From the NCBI GenBank assembly GCA_964035575.1, contig OZ037859.1, forward strand, positions 868,001 to 932,000: a stretch of DNA of 64,000 nt, in the 5' to 3' direction. The notes beneath the pieces were generated by a model. That model did not search any database and was not told where the DNA came from. It saw only the letters and a program-made list of their open reading frames with translations. Of this stretch, positions 10,901 through 22,623 are shown piece after piece. Position 1 is the stretch's first letter. Each line of letters opens with the position of its first letter. The translations under genes were made by a program, and so were the position numbers. Origin of the DNA: Rhynchopus sp. YZ270_cl-10. Lineage: Eukaryota > Euglenozoa > Diplonemea > Diplonemida > Diplonemidae.

Positions 10901-12560
10901 CCTGCAGCAAGGTGACCAGGTCGTCCAGTGATAAGAGGGTACCTCGAGAATCACTGTGAGGGGGGGTTGCGGGTGATGGTGAGCGTGACCCTTCGACGGG
11001 CTGGGTGGAGGTGGGTGTGGGCAGTTCTTCGTCGATGTCTGCGTTGGCGGGTTTGGGCATGGAGCTTTCCTGCTCGACAGGGACGATGCGGATCTCGTCT
11101 TGGAAGACGTCGATTGTCTCAGGTGCGCCGTCAAACATGACGCTAGCGACGCTGCCTGCCACATCCCCTGGGACGGTGTACACGTCACCTTGGGTGAACT
11201 GCCTCAGGGTGAACGGCGGGCCGTCGTCGAAGACAACTTGCTTATCGCGCAGACGGTAGATGACACGGTCCATGGCAGAAAGCTCATTAAGATCGCAGTC
11301 GCAAGGAGCCATATCGACCTTCTGGATCTGCTTCTTCATGACATCCGCAAAGGTCCCATCAACGTCCACCGACGCATCGCTCCCTTCCCCCACCCCAGGA
11401 ATGGTAAGCACCTTCGCCCGCAGCCCCTTCTGCAGTACTTCGCCGTCCACCCGTAGTTCTTCCAATAAAACCACAACATCACCCTCCTTGATGGTGCTGC
11501 CCTCCGCATCCACAGGAAGCGCCCGCAGGTAGGTATCCTGCTCTGAGAAGAAGACCTGCTTCTTCTGCCCCACGGAAGGGCTCTCGGACACCTCCACCCC
11601 GTAGTACGGTGGCTCCGCCTTGCCGTCGACGATGACCTCACGGTCCTCTACCCTGCGCACAATGCACTCCTCCCAGAGACCTGTGGAGCGGCGCACCTGG
11701 AGGATGTCGCCCACTTTGTATTTTGAGGTGGCCATGGTTGTGATCTTGGGCATGATGGGCTCTGCTTGCGACACGCGAGGTGACACTGCAGCAGGGTCCG
11801 ACAATGGTGAGCTTGCTGGTGACGCAAAAGGGGTGGTGTCCTCTGGACCTGCAGTCGCCAGTAACGCTGTCGTCGATGGGTCTTCTAAAGACATCACGTT
11901 GATAGGAAGCTGTGGCTGGGTGTCCACACCCGAAGGATCAAGAGTAAACGGCGACAGCGCAGAGGCCGCAGAGGACGCTGCCTCGCTGTTGCGCTGCTTC
12001 GTCCGTTCTTTGCGCACCTGCGCACGCCAAAGGTCTTTGCGCTTCACAAAGTTCTCAACGTGAAGCTCCCACCCCTTCGGTTTCTTAACCTTCAACAGAG
12101 ATTTGATTGACTTCGAGCCTTGAGAAACCTTCAAGATCGACCCCTTGGTAAGCTCCTTGTACAACGTTGTGATGACACCAAGAAACTTCTCGCGGGTAGG
12201 CTCGTCATGCATCTTCAGGAGAAGGTCGTACTCTGGTGGTTTTGCTTTGATTCCAATCCAATCCTGTTCAATGAAGATTTCGTCGACGTCCACAATCTTG
12301 ACACATCTGTTGATCTCAGCGCTGGTCATGCACTGAAAGATTGCGGAGTGTGAGAGGAAGAGAACGCGCTCCTGTGGCATGATCTTCCATCCCACCTTCC
12401 CCACCACGGCGAAGAAGTACAGCACCACACCACCGCTGCCACGCCCTTCTATCTGGAATAGTGGGCGGAACTTTTCAGCCAAATGTTCGGGGTGTTTTGG
12501 CAGGTGATTCCAACACACATACCCAAGACCATTGTCAGGATTCTGCGTGGCTCCCGTCAT
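7915..12560 (-). CDS. Large coiled-coil protein with SH3/KOW-like modules, four exons, function unknown
   Basis: Exons: 12560-10419, 10358-8572, 8411-8183 and 8013-7915, giving 1418 residues. Donors are GTATGT, GTATTT and GTACAC; acceptors are TTTGCAG, CACTCAG and CTTCAG; the reading frame is kept at each join. Residues about 30-140 form a compact domain resembling a PH fold (LFQIEGRGSGGVVLYFF... FIEQDWIGIKAKPPEYDLLLKMHD). At about 285-510 there are three or four short beta modules of SH3/KOW/Tudor type (KYKVGDILQVRRSTGLWEEC, IKEGDVVVLLEELRVDGEVL, FTQGDVYTVPGDVAGSVASV). A long coiled coil and helical region spans roughly 720-1100, and the C-terminal 250 residues are Ser/Arg/Pro-rich. No family is recognised; a cytoskeletal or basal-body scaffold is only a guess. 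The last two small exons are predicted from splice signals and frame. Confidence 0.75.
10359..10418 (-). other. 60-nt in-frame intron without stop codons
   Basis: Donor AGG/GTATGT and acceptor TTTTTTTTGCAG bound exactly 60 nt. The intron is a multiple of three and contains no in-frame stop. If retained it would add 20 hydrophobic residues (VCSTFGIFVSIF...) between YRTR and ISEL. T-richness and hydrophobic translation in an otherwise polar region argue for an intron. Confidence 0.75.
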
Positions 12561-13925
12561 CTCTTTAGTAGTTCAAAAATAAGCGAAAAAGAAAAAGAAA
12601 AAGACTCAAAAGAAGAATGGTCCTTAGTTTGTCATTGTTTCAAGTGTATGGTGTGGAGGCAAAGTTGTGTGTTGTCAGGGCTCTGCAGAGTGGGAAAGGT
12701 TGGTATTTAATAAAATGCAGCTTCAGGAAGCAAAAGAAATGTGGGATACGGGGGGGGGTCGTAGTGAAACTTTTTACACTTGCCTCGCTCTGATATTTAC
12801 ACAAAAATTGTTTATCTCTCTCTCTCTCTTCTGTTATGACAAGAAAAAGGGGGGAGGTGATGTATAAAAATGTGAACCTGTATCAGTCACCCGCGAGTGT
12901 TACCAACACAAACCAACAGAAAAATTGAAGGAAATGTGACCTACTGAACAGAACGCTTCAGGGGCATAGCTGCAAGAGCAACCAGCGTCTCGCCTGAGCA
13001 GGTCTCAAAAACAAAAGAGAGAGAGAGAGAGAGAGAGAAAAGGTTCCCACCCCCACCCCCACCCCTAATTGACGAAGCTTGTCTTTCTTTTGCTTTATCT
13101 ATGTCAAATGTCCAAAACACACAAAACAACCTGTTGCGTGACAAAGAGGGAGGGCAGTGCTATCTGGACTCTCACACACCCCGTGGGTTGAAGGAAACGC
13201 AAGACTAAGGCTGTACATTGTGTATGGGGGGTGTGTATGCGTTTTCACGGTTTCGTTCAAAAAAAAAAGTTAAAGTTTTTGTCCTTTATTTACATCAAGA
13301 GGGATATTTTTTCCCCGGTTTCCGCCCCTGAATACATCACGCAGTGCTTCGCAGGTTTTCACGACAGATGACGGGGAGGGTTAAATGAACACACACTCAG
13401 AACATAGAAAATAATTGCTAGGGAGACACCATAAGACAGGTGTTCCCGACGAAGGGTTTACAACGCATACACAACCCTAAGAGGGGGTTGATTTGTTATC
13501 AAAGCCGAACAACAAGAACACTACATTGTGGATAAAAAAGGGAGAAGGGTGTGGGGCTTGACGACTCCGCAATCTTCTGTAGGGTGACCGGAGATCCGCC
13601 AAGGAGATACCAATGCTCCTATTGAAGCACAGCTTCGTTAGGGATAAAAAAAAAATCTGATTTCAACGTGCGACTTTCAGGGAAAATGACGTAAGATAAA
13701 CAGATGGTACACAAAGTGTGACATTTGTAAAACTCTAGTCAACCCAAAAGTGGTTGAAATAGCACAAAGCGACTGTGCTCAAGGAGAAAGAACAGAAATA
13801 TTGGACCAAAAAATCAGAACTGAAATAAAACCTCCTAAAAATAAAAAAGCCAGGCAAACACGAATAACTAAAAACACAAAGGATATTAAAAAATCTAAAT
13901 ACATGCAATAATCCTGCCACATAAT
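12561..13925. other. Spacer without recognisable gene
   Basis: Contains a (CT)n-type tract at about 13018-13040, C/T and poly-A runs, and small frames only. The end near 13925 is the likely 3' untranslated region of the J-domain gene's neighbourhood. No gene supported. Confidence 0.55.
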
Positions 13926-16205
13926 CTAAAATTGCCGGGCATTGGGATCATTCTGCATGAGCATTCTATTGACTGAAGCTCCGTCACGGGGGTAGCTTGG
14001 GAACACTGAGTTTGCAGTCTTGTTCGGTGTACCGCAGGAGGCTGCAAAACTGTGCTCTCTTGAGGGGCGATCTGGTGACTTTGAGTGGTCGATGGTGCGG
14101 CGTGTGGCAGTCACAGAGCTTCTCCCTGAAGGGCTCTTCGTGGGTGCGCCGTGGCAACTGGAACGCCGCCTGACATGCACCTTGCTGACACTGCTCCTTT
14201 TGGTGCCAGCTGGGCTGGGGCTTGTCGTTTTGCTGGCATTGGTGTTGCTTGCACTGCGTTTGCGGTGTGAAGGGGTACTGGGTGTGGTGGGGCTCTTCGT
14301 GCGTTGCCTTGTGAAGGTTCCCTTTGGCGACTGCGGGCTTTTGGCCTCAGTCTTGGGAGGTGCCTCGTAGTCGGTGGGTGAGATGCGAGGCTGGAATGTG
14401 CTGCTCCTGCCGCTTGAGGCGTCTTCAAACGAGAGCGTCTCGCCGTGTGTGGACCCACCGGTGTTGAAGCTTTTGATCTCCTCGCGAAGTACTCGGTTCT
14501 CCTCACGCAGCTCCGTCAACTGCTGGCGGTGCTCCTCTGCTTCTTGCTGCGCTTGAATCTTCAGGTCCTCGCAGCAGTCAGTTGATATCTGCAACTCGTG
14601 CTGAAGGGATACCTTGTCGCTCCTTAGACGCTCAACCTCACGCTCGAGTGCCTCCACCCGCAGCTTCTCGTCAAAGGCACGCTGGATCCGCATCTCTTCC
14701 TCTTCTCTCTTCTTTTGGCGCAGCGCACGCAACGCAAGGCTCTCATCCAACTCACGCTGTGCCTGTATCTCGACCTGCCTGCGGCTCATCCCCTCTTGTC
14801 GGGTGAGTGATAGCAAGCGTGCCTCCAACGCCAGCATCCGGTACCCCTCCTCCTCAGAGCTGCAAAGGTAGGCACGCGACTCCACCTCCGCTGCAGACAC
14901 ACGACTGCGGGCAGTGATGCGGTACTTCCCGATGTGGAGCTGTGTTAAGATGTACTGCGACCCTGTCTGATAAGAGTTGGACAAGTCGACTCTGTACTGC
15001 ACCTCCTTGAAGAGGAGATCGTACAGTGCGTGGGGAAGCTGCTCTTCAAAGACAACGGCAGGGCGGAGTGCTTCCTCCTCTGCTTCCAGTGCGCGTTTGT
15101 TGCGGACGCATGTGTCCAACTTGTGTGCAATTGAAACACAATTACGCACCAGCGCACCTCTCGCAATGATCTGCTCGTCCTCAAGCGTCATACGGTTGCC
15201 CCACTCCGAGAGACATTCCTTGTTGCACTCATTATCGAAGTTGTACTCCTCCTGGATGACATTCCTCTCGTCCTCTTCTTGGTTTTCAAGGTCAAATAAC
15301 TCTGCATTCTGCGCAATGGAACGCATCCCTTGTCTCCCAGATTCTGCAAGAACCCGACGGAGCTTCGCTTGCTCTGCAAGCACCAATTTCCTGTGGGAAC
15401 CTTCTGTGGTCTCAATGTCCTTCCGCGCATCCACAAGCGACTGGTAGAAGCTGTCCTCCTCCTCTTGCTTGCGTTGCTCCTTCATCCTCTCAAGCTGTTT
15501 TTGCCTCCGCACCATCTGCCGCTCCAACTCCCGCTTCCGTGCCTCCTCTTGTTTCAGCTTCTCGCTCTCCAAGCGTGCACGGCGCGTTTCGTCCTCATGG
15601 AATCTGCTGTCCTGCTCAAGTTGCTTTGTGCGTTCGAGACGTGCCCTCCGCTCACCTTCCCGCTTGCGTCCCTCTTCTGTGCGCTGTTTTGCAGTTTCAC
15701 CTCTCCGTTGTCTTTCTAATTCTTGCTGTCGTTGTGTGTCGCGGTCGCGTGCCATTTTGCTTGCGAGTTCCTTTTCGCGTTCTTTGTCGCGGCGCTGGAG
15801 GAACTCACGCTTTTCATCCGACATGTTGACGCTGCGGCGCGCTTCGCCTTGGCGGGAGGGGTCACGGTTGGCACGCTTGCGGTAGAGCTCTTGCTCTCTG
15901 TGTCTGCGGGCTTCGTCGACGTCTTTGTAGTGTGTGTCACGGTAGGCACGTTGTGCGAACTTGACAGTCTCGGAGTTGAGCACAACACTGTCGTAGTGCG
16001 CCTTCTTCGCTGGGTCCGTCAATACCTGCTGTGCCTGGTTGATGAGCTTGAACAACTCCGCAGCCTCCTCATCATTCGGGTTCTTATCAGGGTGGCACTG
16101 CAACGCCTTCTGCTTGTACGCCTTGCGCACCTCATCCACAGACGCTCCATCCTCCAACCCCAGCACTGTGTATAGTCTTCGTTCACGCTCCAAAGCCTGT
16201 GCCAT
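13926..16205 (-). CDS. J-domain protein with long charged coiled coil
   Basis: A 759-residue uninterrupted frame. A canonical J domain at about residues 10-75 has HPD at 38-40 followed by KNPND, so HSP70 stimulation is expected. Residues about 95-290 are extremely Arg/Glu/Lys-rich helix (ELASKMARDRDTQRQQELER and similar), and a second coiled coil spans about 480-600. The last 140 residues are Ser/Thr/Pro/Lys-rich with SPT and SPK repeats, suggesting phosphorylation by proline-directed kinases. I cannot assign an orthologue; the architecture differs from DNAJA/B and from the DNAJC9-like protein in the same block. The start is the first ATG after CTATCACAG. Neighbouring genes give no functional hint. 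Confidence 0.8.
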   Translation of the reverse strand: MAQALERERRLYTVLGLEDGASVDEVRKAYKQKALQCHPDKNPNDEEAAELFKLINQAQQVLTDPAKKAHYDSVVLNSETVKFAQRAYRDTHYKDVDEARRHREQELYRKRANRDPSRQGEARRSVNMSDEKREFLQRRDKEREKELASKMARDRDTQRQQELERQRRGETAKQRTEEGRKREGERRARLERTKQLEQDSRFHEDETRRARLESEKLKQEEARKRELERQMVRRQKQLERMKEQRKQEEEDSFYQSLVDARKDIETTEGSHRKLVLAEQAKLRRVLAESGRQGMRSIAQNAELFDLENQEEDERNVIQEEYNFDNECNKECLSEWGNRMTLEDEQIIARGALVRNCVSIAHKLDTCVRNKRALEAEEEALRPAVVFEEQLPHALYDLLFKEVQYRVDLSNSYQTGSQYILTQLHIGKYRITARSRVSAAEVESRAYLCSSEEEGYRMLALEARLLSLTRQEGMSRRQVEIQAQRELDESLALRALRQKKREEEEMRIQRAFDEKLRVEALEREVERLRSDKVSLQHELQISTDCCEDLKIQAQQEAEEHRQQLTELREENRVLREEIKSFNTGGSTHGETLSFEDASSGRSSTFQPRISPTDYEAPPKTEAKSPQSPKGTFTRQRTKSPTTPSTPSHRKRSASNTNASKTTSPSPAGTKRSSVSKVHVRRRSSCHGAPTKSPSGRSSVTATRRTIDHSKSPDRPSREHSFAASCGTPNKTANSVFPSYPRDGASVNRMLMQNDPNARQF

Positions 16206-19200
16206 CTTTCAAGCCCTGTGATAGATAGAACTAAGGGGTGCTCAGAGAGGTAAAAGGCAAATGGAAGTTGGAAGTGCAAACGCGTAGGGTTAAAGAAAAA
16301 GTGACGGAGAGGTAGGTTATATTTTTCACAACTCTAACTTTTTAGCAGGGAAGGGTTGGGATGGGAGATGGGTGTGGGGGTGGGGGGTGGTGCGCGGTGG
16401 GTTGGCTTGGCAGACGCGTGTCATGACAACCCGCGTATGTCATCATATTTACATTGTATACCTTTTTTGACATGACAACTGCATAACAAAACAAAACGAA
16501 GACAGGCAAAAATAAAACATGACCATGAAACACTACTGCAAGCAAACCCACTGTCCCCCCCGCCGTCCCCCTTTGTTAAGTTTCGTATGGCGTTTTACAT
16601 GTTACAAGCAAGTACATGTCATGCAAGATCGTGTGTCGTGGGAAGAAAGAAAGCAAGAACTAGAACAGGAACAGTAGAGACGTGGGTTAGTAGGAAAGAA
16701 CTAACAACTGTCCAAAACGGACTGCTGCCGTCGACAAAAAAGAACATAGTACTGTTGGGAGGGGGGGCGGGGGGTTAGGACCCTTGCATCTGTGCAGAAG
16801 TCCCGAAGACTCCTAAACTCAAAATCCCAACACCAGACAACCTAAACAGAGCTTCGAATTTTAAAAAAACACAAAAAAAAAAAAGGGGGGGGAATGCAGT
16901 GCTTCTGTAACGCGGTCAGATGTTTTAATACTGTCTCTGAGTACCACGAAACCCCACCCAGGTACCCCTCCGGGTACGCATCGGGTGGAACTGTCTGGGT
17001 ATCTTTCAACCTTTCTGTTCCCAACAATGATGGGGAATTAAATACACTTTTACTACTAGATGCAAGGGTATGTTGGGGGGTGGGTTATTGCATGCCTATC
17101 TTCGAATATTTCTCACAAAGGACGTGGTAGAACCGCTTTATTTTAAAACATTCTCGTATCTAGGCCTTCGGCCAAGTAAGGGAACATCGGTCTTAAAGAA
17201 ATGGCACAAATGCGGTAATACTTTACTTGTCTGTCTCTCACCAACTCCCGTCTACTCTGGGATGCCTCGCTAAGAGCCCATAACATACAGGGGGGTATGT
17301 TCCGAAGCACAAAAATATTGTTTTTAGGGAAACAACCTTTTTGTCACGAAATCGAAGAAATCGGTTGACAGTGTCGAAAACACACAAAAAAAAAATGGGG
17401 CTGAGATAATAATCAACATATTACACAAGGGGGAAAAAAAAATCACATATCTCACATTTTGGTTGCACCTGGCTTTTTTGCCTCTCTGAGACAATGTGCA
17501 CCTTTTGTCGTAACCCTGGATTAGGCTACAACACGTTTCCTCTACCGCACTCAGGAGAAGTCGGTGGCATTGTTGAAGAACTAAAGGCTCTTCTAAGTGT
17601 AGCAGATGAGAGTTGGCCATCAACCTTTGTTGTCGGTGGGGTACAAAAAGACCCTGGCGGCAATCAAAAAATGCCCGCAGTCACTTCCTCCCAAAATGGG
17701 GTGGGGGGGTGGTGGTAATGTGGGAATAAAATACTATAGGCTAGCAACAGCAAGTCATATCTCAGGGGCTTAGAAGAGTAACGATGGCAAGCAGAACGAT
17801 GGGGTGGCGAGAGGGGTAGGCCCAGCACATCACAAAAATTACAAGAAGCACCACAGAAAGATTCATCCTTTTAAAAAAAAAACTATTTGTGGTTTGCCTG
17901 TGAATGTTTGTGGTTTCATTACCCCCACTCGACACCTCAAATAATCCCAAAAAAGAAGAAAACGCAAAAAGGGGGGATCATAAAGTGGTGCAAACATCTC
18001 AACGGACGCAGACACCAAGAATATGTTCCTACACAATCAACCCAACCCTGACAGGGGGTAAAGGAAAGACGAAAGGAGGGTGACGCACCGGCAGGATGAG
18101 GTCGGGGTAGGGGTCTGTACAAATAAAATAATAAAATAAAAAGGAAAAACGTCCTCATCACTTGCAACGGATCACTGCGCATCTTGCTTGCACCGTTTGC
18201 ATTTTAAAAAGAAAAAACTCGAGCATCAGTGGAATTCACACATTGTCAACACAGTTATTGTGAACTAATGTCGATGCTGCCCCCGCCCCCCCGACACACA
18301 ACACAATTGGTTTCGTTCTACTTTTATATTATCTTGTTTTGGAAAATGAAACAACAAAAAAACGAATTTTAAAGAAACTATCTAGAGGATTTCAGACTGC
18401 ACTGTGCAGACATATTTGGATGGGGAACGAAGGGGGTAGCAATTTAAAAAAAAAAGATGGTTTTTCCCCCTACTCTCAAGGCAAGTGTAGTAATGATCAG
18501 ATTCTTTCATCTTTTACCCATCGCTTCAGTTTTCCATATTGGCCAAGGAGGGGAATCTCGTACTTAATGAGGGTTAGATTCTTTGTGGATGGATTAACAT
18601 TTTGTTTTCCAAACTTGGTCGAATCTCAAAGAACGCACTGCTTCTCCTGGATCAGAGGGGGGAGTAAAAAGTTGTCGCCGTCTCGGCAAGTTTTTATTTA
18701 CATGGTTAAAAAAAAGTTGTCCCTCAACAAAAAAAAAAAAACAAACAAAAACAATCAAAGACTACAGTAATACACTCAATGTAGTGCTCTGTGGTAGTGC
18801 CAGGTCAAAATCCTCTTAAAATACTTCAAGAATATAGCCTCAATGAAAAAGTGCTAAGTAACACTGGCCAGTTCTATAATATTAAGGGGTTCGGGCCGGT
18901 GTCAAAACCTGGGGGGGGGGAACAAAATTTGGGGAATGGTAGTGCATAAACAATGACCTCGATTCTGAGAGAAGAAGGCCCCACTACCTGTTTTTTTCGG
19001 CGACTTCAAAAATGGCTTTATTTGAAAGATCGGTTCAAAATATTTCAAAAGAAAAAAAATCGATGAAAAAGTCCAAGTAGAAGCCACTTCAGGCACTTGT
19101 GTGGATATATATGTCCACTGCCGTCCGTAAAGGGTTTTAAAAAGGGGGGGAAACGCCAAAGCCAGAAAAAAATCGCCAAAAAAAAAATCTAAAACAATGG

Positions 19201-19534
19201 TCGTGATGCGCCCACCACATGTATTTAGGTATGATTACGAACACTTTCCGAACGGATGCACGGAAAGTATTCGTACATACAGGTTGGACATCACTCCTTG
19301 TCATCGTCCCTCGAACAAAAGTTCTTTCCCAAACAATTATTCCGTAACTCAACTAAAAAAGGGGGCAGTTGGAAGTGCAAAACGCAGGTAGCAGCCTAAA
19401 CATGATAACCAAACTATAGCCCTCCCGGGCACGAAACAGCAGGGCCGCGCTGCACAAACGTAGATAGAATAGGGGCGTAGGGGGCTTTAACATTCAGAAA
19501 GGACACATTGGGGCAGAGAATTCAACACAGACAT
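16206..19534. other. 3.3-kb spacer without recognisable gene
   Basis: The longest open frame is 143 codons (18339-18770, plus), lysine-rich and read through poly-A runs; it resembles nothing known and opposes the direction of all neighbouring genes. Imperfect hairpin near 16950-16990 (CCACCCAGGTACCC against GGGTAC...GGGTGG). A motif-2 copy is listed separately. This is the largest gene-free stretch of the left block. Confidence 0.55.
17985..18020 (-). repeat. Dispersed motif 2 copy
   Basis: On the minus strand it reads TGGTGTCTGCGTCCGTTGAG and then GATGTTTGCACCAC. The second part matches GCGTTTGCAC after the motif at 57632, so the similarity extends beyond the core. Confidence 0.6.
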
Positions 19535-22500
19535 CTATCTCTGACCTTGCAACGGCATCTGTGGAGAGGGCATAGCATGTCCTGTGTGCGGCACGGGTTG
19601 GCCTTGCTGGTCAAACTGGTAAGAGTAGTAAGCCTGCTGCTGAGGTGCGGGTACGGGATGTGATCCCTGCGGTGCTTGAGGCTGGGGTGGAGGCTGGCTG
19701 TGATAGGCAGGCATCTGATGGAACTGCCCCGGAAACTGCTGTGGATGTTGCTGTTGTTGGGCGTATTGATGATATTGCTGCCTCATTTTAAAGTTCGGGA
19801 AAACTTGGCGCTGCATGTACCCATGATGGTGATGGTGGTGGTGGTGATGGTCATGTTGTCCTTGATGAGGGGTTTGATGTTGGCTCTGCCCTTGTTGATG
19901 CTGGTGCTGGTGTTGGTGCTGGTGTTGATGTTGATGTTGGTGTTGGTGTTGATGCTGGTGTTGGTGCTGGTGATGTTGGTGCTGAGACATCTGCTGGTAC
20001 TGGGTCGGCTGATGCGGGTGGTGGTGCTGGTGGTATTGGTATGCTGGGTTCTGGCTGACATAATACTGTGGCAAATGCTGTTGTTGGTGTTGCGTTGCCG
20101 TTGGATGCTGAGGCGTTGGTTCTTTGACCTTGGGATTCTGTGTTGTTTCTTTCTGCCGATCCTGTGGTGTTTCCTGCGGCAGGTGTTCCTGTTCCTGTGG
20201 TTGTCTCGGATCTTGCGATTTTTGTTTTGTAGGTTGTGATTCTGCAACCGCATCTTGTTGCTGAGGTTGGAGATCAGATTCGTGGCTTTGTTTCTGGTGC
20301 TGATTTTGGCTCTGTGGCTGATGTTGGTATGGGTATTGATGTTGGTGTTGATGCTGATGTTGTTGGTACTGGTATTGAGGCGACAGATACTGCACTGGGA
20401 ATGGTTGTTGTTGCGGCATCAAATGAGGATCTGCGTAACCAGGCTGGTGAACTGGTGGGTGTGAAGGAGGGGGCTCTTGTGTTGTCTCGTAAGTAGGCTG
20501 CGAGATCGAACACGGGCAAGAGTGTCTGCTTCCATCTTCTTCCACCTCTTCCTCCTCTGCTTCCTCTTCTGTTTCCTCCTCGCTGGCGCTGTCGGAAGTG
20601 TCCGAAGAGTGGTCGTCCGGAGGAAGATTCTTCGTTCTTTCCTCCTCACGGCGCAGCGCTTCTTTCACGAAGTTGTGATTCAGCCCCTCTTGTGGTGTGA
20701 GTCTCTTCTCAGGTTCGTATGCAAGGGATCTGTGGATGAGATCCTTGAACTCCTGGTAATCAGCAGCACCTTGTCCAACAGTGGTCTCGTCTGTGTTCTG
20801 ATCTTCTTTCGCCTGAAGTATTTCTTCTAGTGTTGGTGTCGGCTTCAACTCACCCTCGCTGCGTAGGGTCCATTCTGACCCGTCCGAAACGCGAGTAAAA
20901 TACTTCTTGAGTTTATCTTTGTCAGCTTTGTCAATCATATGCTTTGGAAGTGGCCCGAGTATTTGCACCATCTGTGTGAAATACATGCGTAATATTGAGT
21001 AAAGGATAAAAAAGGTCGTTGAAATACACGATCCACTTACCCATCGTACGATGTGCAAAAGTGCCCTTATTTTCCCCAATAAGGCTGAAATATTGCTAAA
21101 TTTAAGACATTTTTAATCTTGAAAAATGGAATTCCACAACAACAAAAGCCCACCCCATACCTTGTTCAGCTGTTCCAGCTCCGTCCGACCCTCGAGCAAA
21201 GGCTTTCCTGTGTGCATCTCGAGAAGTACAAGGCCCAGAGACCACATGTCGATTTCGTGAGAGTATGGATGCCCTGTGGTATATTTTGACATGAGGCAAG
21301 AAAAACTATGTTGCAATAATGATTTAACCACTAAAGTCGAACATGTACCCTGGGTACCCTATTCCTTAAAAAAACTGGCAACCTTTTTTCTGTTGCATCG
21401 CGTGCGGCGCACTCATTCTTCAAAAACTTGGATAAATCGCCGAACCTATTTCACCCATTCCTATATGAAGCGGGGAGATGATTCGCAATGCTAGTCAACC
21501 ATGACCATGATGCTGACATTATGAAAGTCGACGGACGACCCACTCGTACAAAAAGAGTACATAAACCCAAGAAAATTTGCATACCAAGTATCACCTCGGG
21601 GGCTCTGTAGAAACGAGTTTGGATGTAGTTGTGCATCGTATGTCCGCGCTTGCAGGCTGATCCGAAGTCGATGACTTTTATTGTTGGTGTTTTCGATGAT
21701 CTCAGCAGAATGTTTTCTGGTTTGATGTCGCAATGAATAATCTGGTATTTGTGGAGGAAGTGCAGTGTGCGAAGTAAGTCATTACATAGTAACGCGACAG
21801 GCTGGAGCAGGACACCCCTCATGTCTGTAAGCCTCAGCAATTCAAACAGGTTCAGAAAACAAAGCTCCATCACTATCACTGTGTGACCTCTCCAGTAGAA
21901 ATGCTCGTGTATCTTCACGATGTTGTCGGTGTCCCCCGCGTGCTCTTGCATGTAGTAGAGAAGGCCAATCTCGTGCTGCGCTTGGTGGGAAAATACTTTC
22001 TTATTTTTCACTACCTTCAAGGCAATGTGCTCCTGGGTCTGTGTGTCATACGCCTTCATCACAATCCCAAAGCTCCCTTTCCCCAAGAGAGATTGCACGA
22101 GGTATCTGCTGTTAATCTCCTCTCCGTGCACGACAAGGTAGTTCCCGTTTTCGTCATCGTAACCTTGGTTGTAAATCGCGCCGGACTGGTTTTTCCTGCG
22201 GTTCGCAAAGTACTCGTTGTTTATAACCTTGTAGGTATTTAGAAGGGCGACGGAAAGCTTATATGAAGGACGCTCGTTATGAGGTCGTGCTGGTAACAGA
22301 GGTGATGGTACGCGGGGTTCGGAAGGAGGCACTACGCTCACGCTTGGTATTGACGTCAACTGATGCTGTGGCTGTGGAAGCTGTGGTTGTGATGACTGTG
22401 GCTGCGATGGTTGCGGATTAGACGCCGGCACCGCGCCAGTGAGGTTGGAAGTTGTGGGGGTATGCATTTCAGAGGAAGGGGGGGTACATTCCCCCTGCGG

Positions 22501-22623
22501 ATCCTTGAACTCATCTTCTCGTGTATAATTGCTGCGACATTTTCGTTTTGTCCTACGCGCTCCAGAATCAGATCTTTTGGAGCTATCTAAGGGAAATTTG
22601 CGGGGTAAGGGCTGAAGAGGCAT
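19535..22623 (-). CDS. DYRK1-class dual-specificity kinase with His/Gln-rich tail, three exons
   Basis: Exons 22623-21585, 21273-21161 and 20971-19535 give 862 residues; donors GTATGC and GTATGG, acceptors ACCACAG and CACACAG, frame kept at both joins. The DYRK homology box NQGYDDENGNY lies at 151-162. The kinase domain (about 174-487) has Gly loop GKGSFG 181-186, Lys203, catalytic HCDIKPEN 297-304, DFG 319-321, and activation segment YIQTRFYRAPEVILG. The Tyr normally autophosphorylated is kept (Tyr333), but the first Tyr of the YxY pair is His331. EMHTGKPL and the Lys-rich insert after it match DYRK1 rather than DYRK2 or Yak1. The tail from about 540 is Q/H/P-rich and includes nine consecutive His. 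DYRK1A also has a His tract, which targets it to nuclear speckles; a parallel role is inference. The N-terminal 120 residues include a basic cluster (RRTKRKCR), possibly nuclear-localising. Confidence 0.9.

Noticed and set aside
12941-13144. 67-codon minus-strand frame ending AAMPLKRSVQ
   Set aside because: Crosses a CT-repeat and poly-G run; too short and unrecognisable.
18339-18770. 143-codon plus-strand frame in the left block
   Set aside because: Lys-rich translation through poly-A runs, opposite to all neighbouring genes, no recognisable domain.
19676-20239. Hydrophobic Leu/Val-rich plus-strand frame resembling a membrane protein
   Set aside because: Antisense shadow of the CAN-codon Q/H tail of the DYRK gene.
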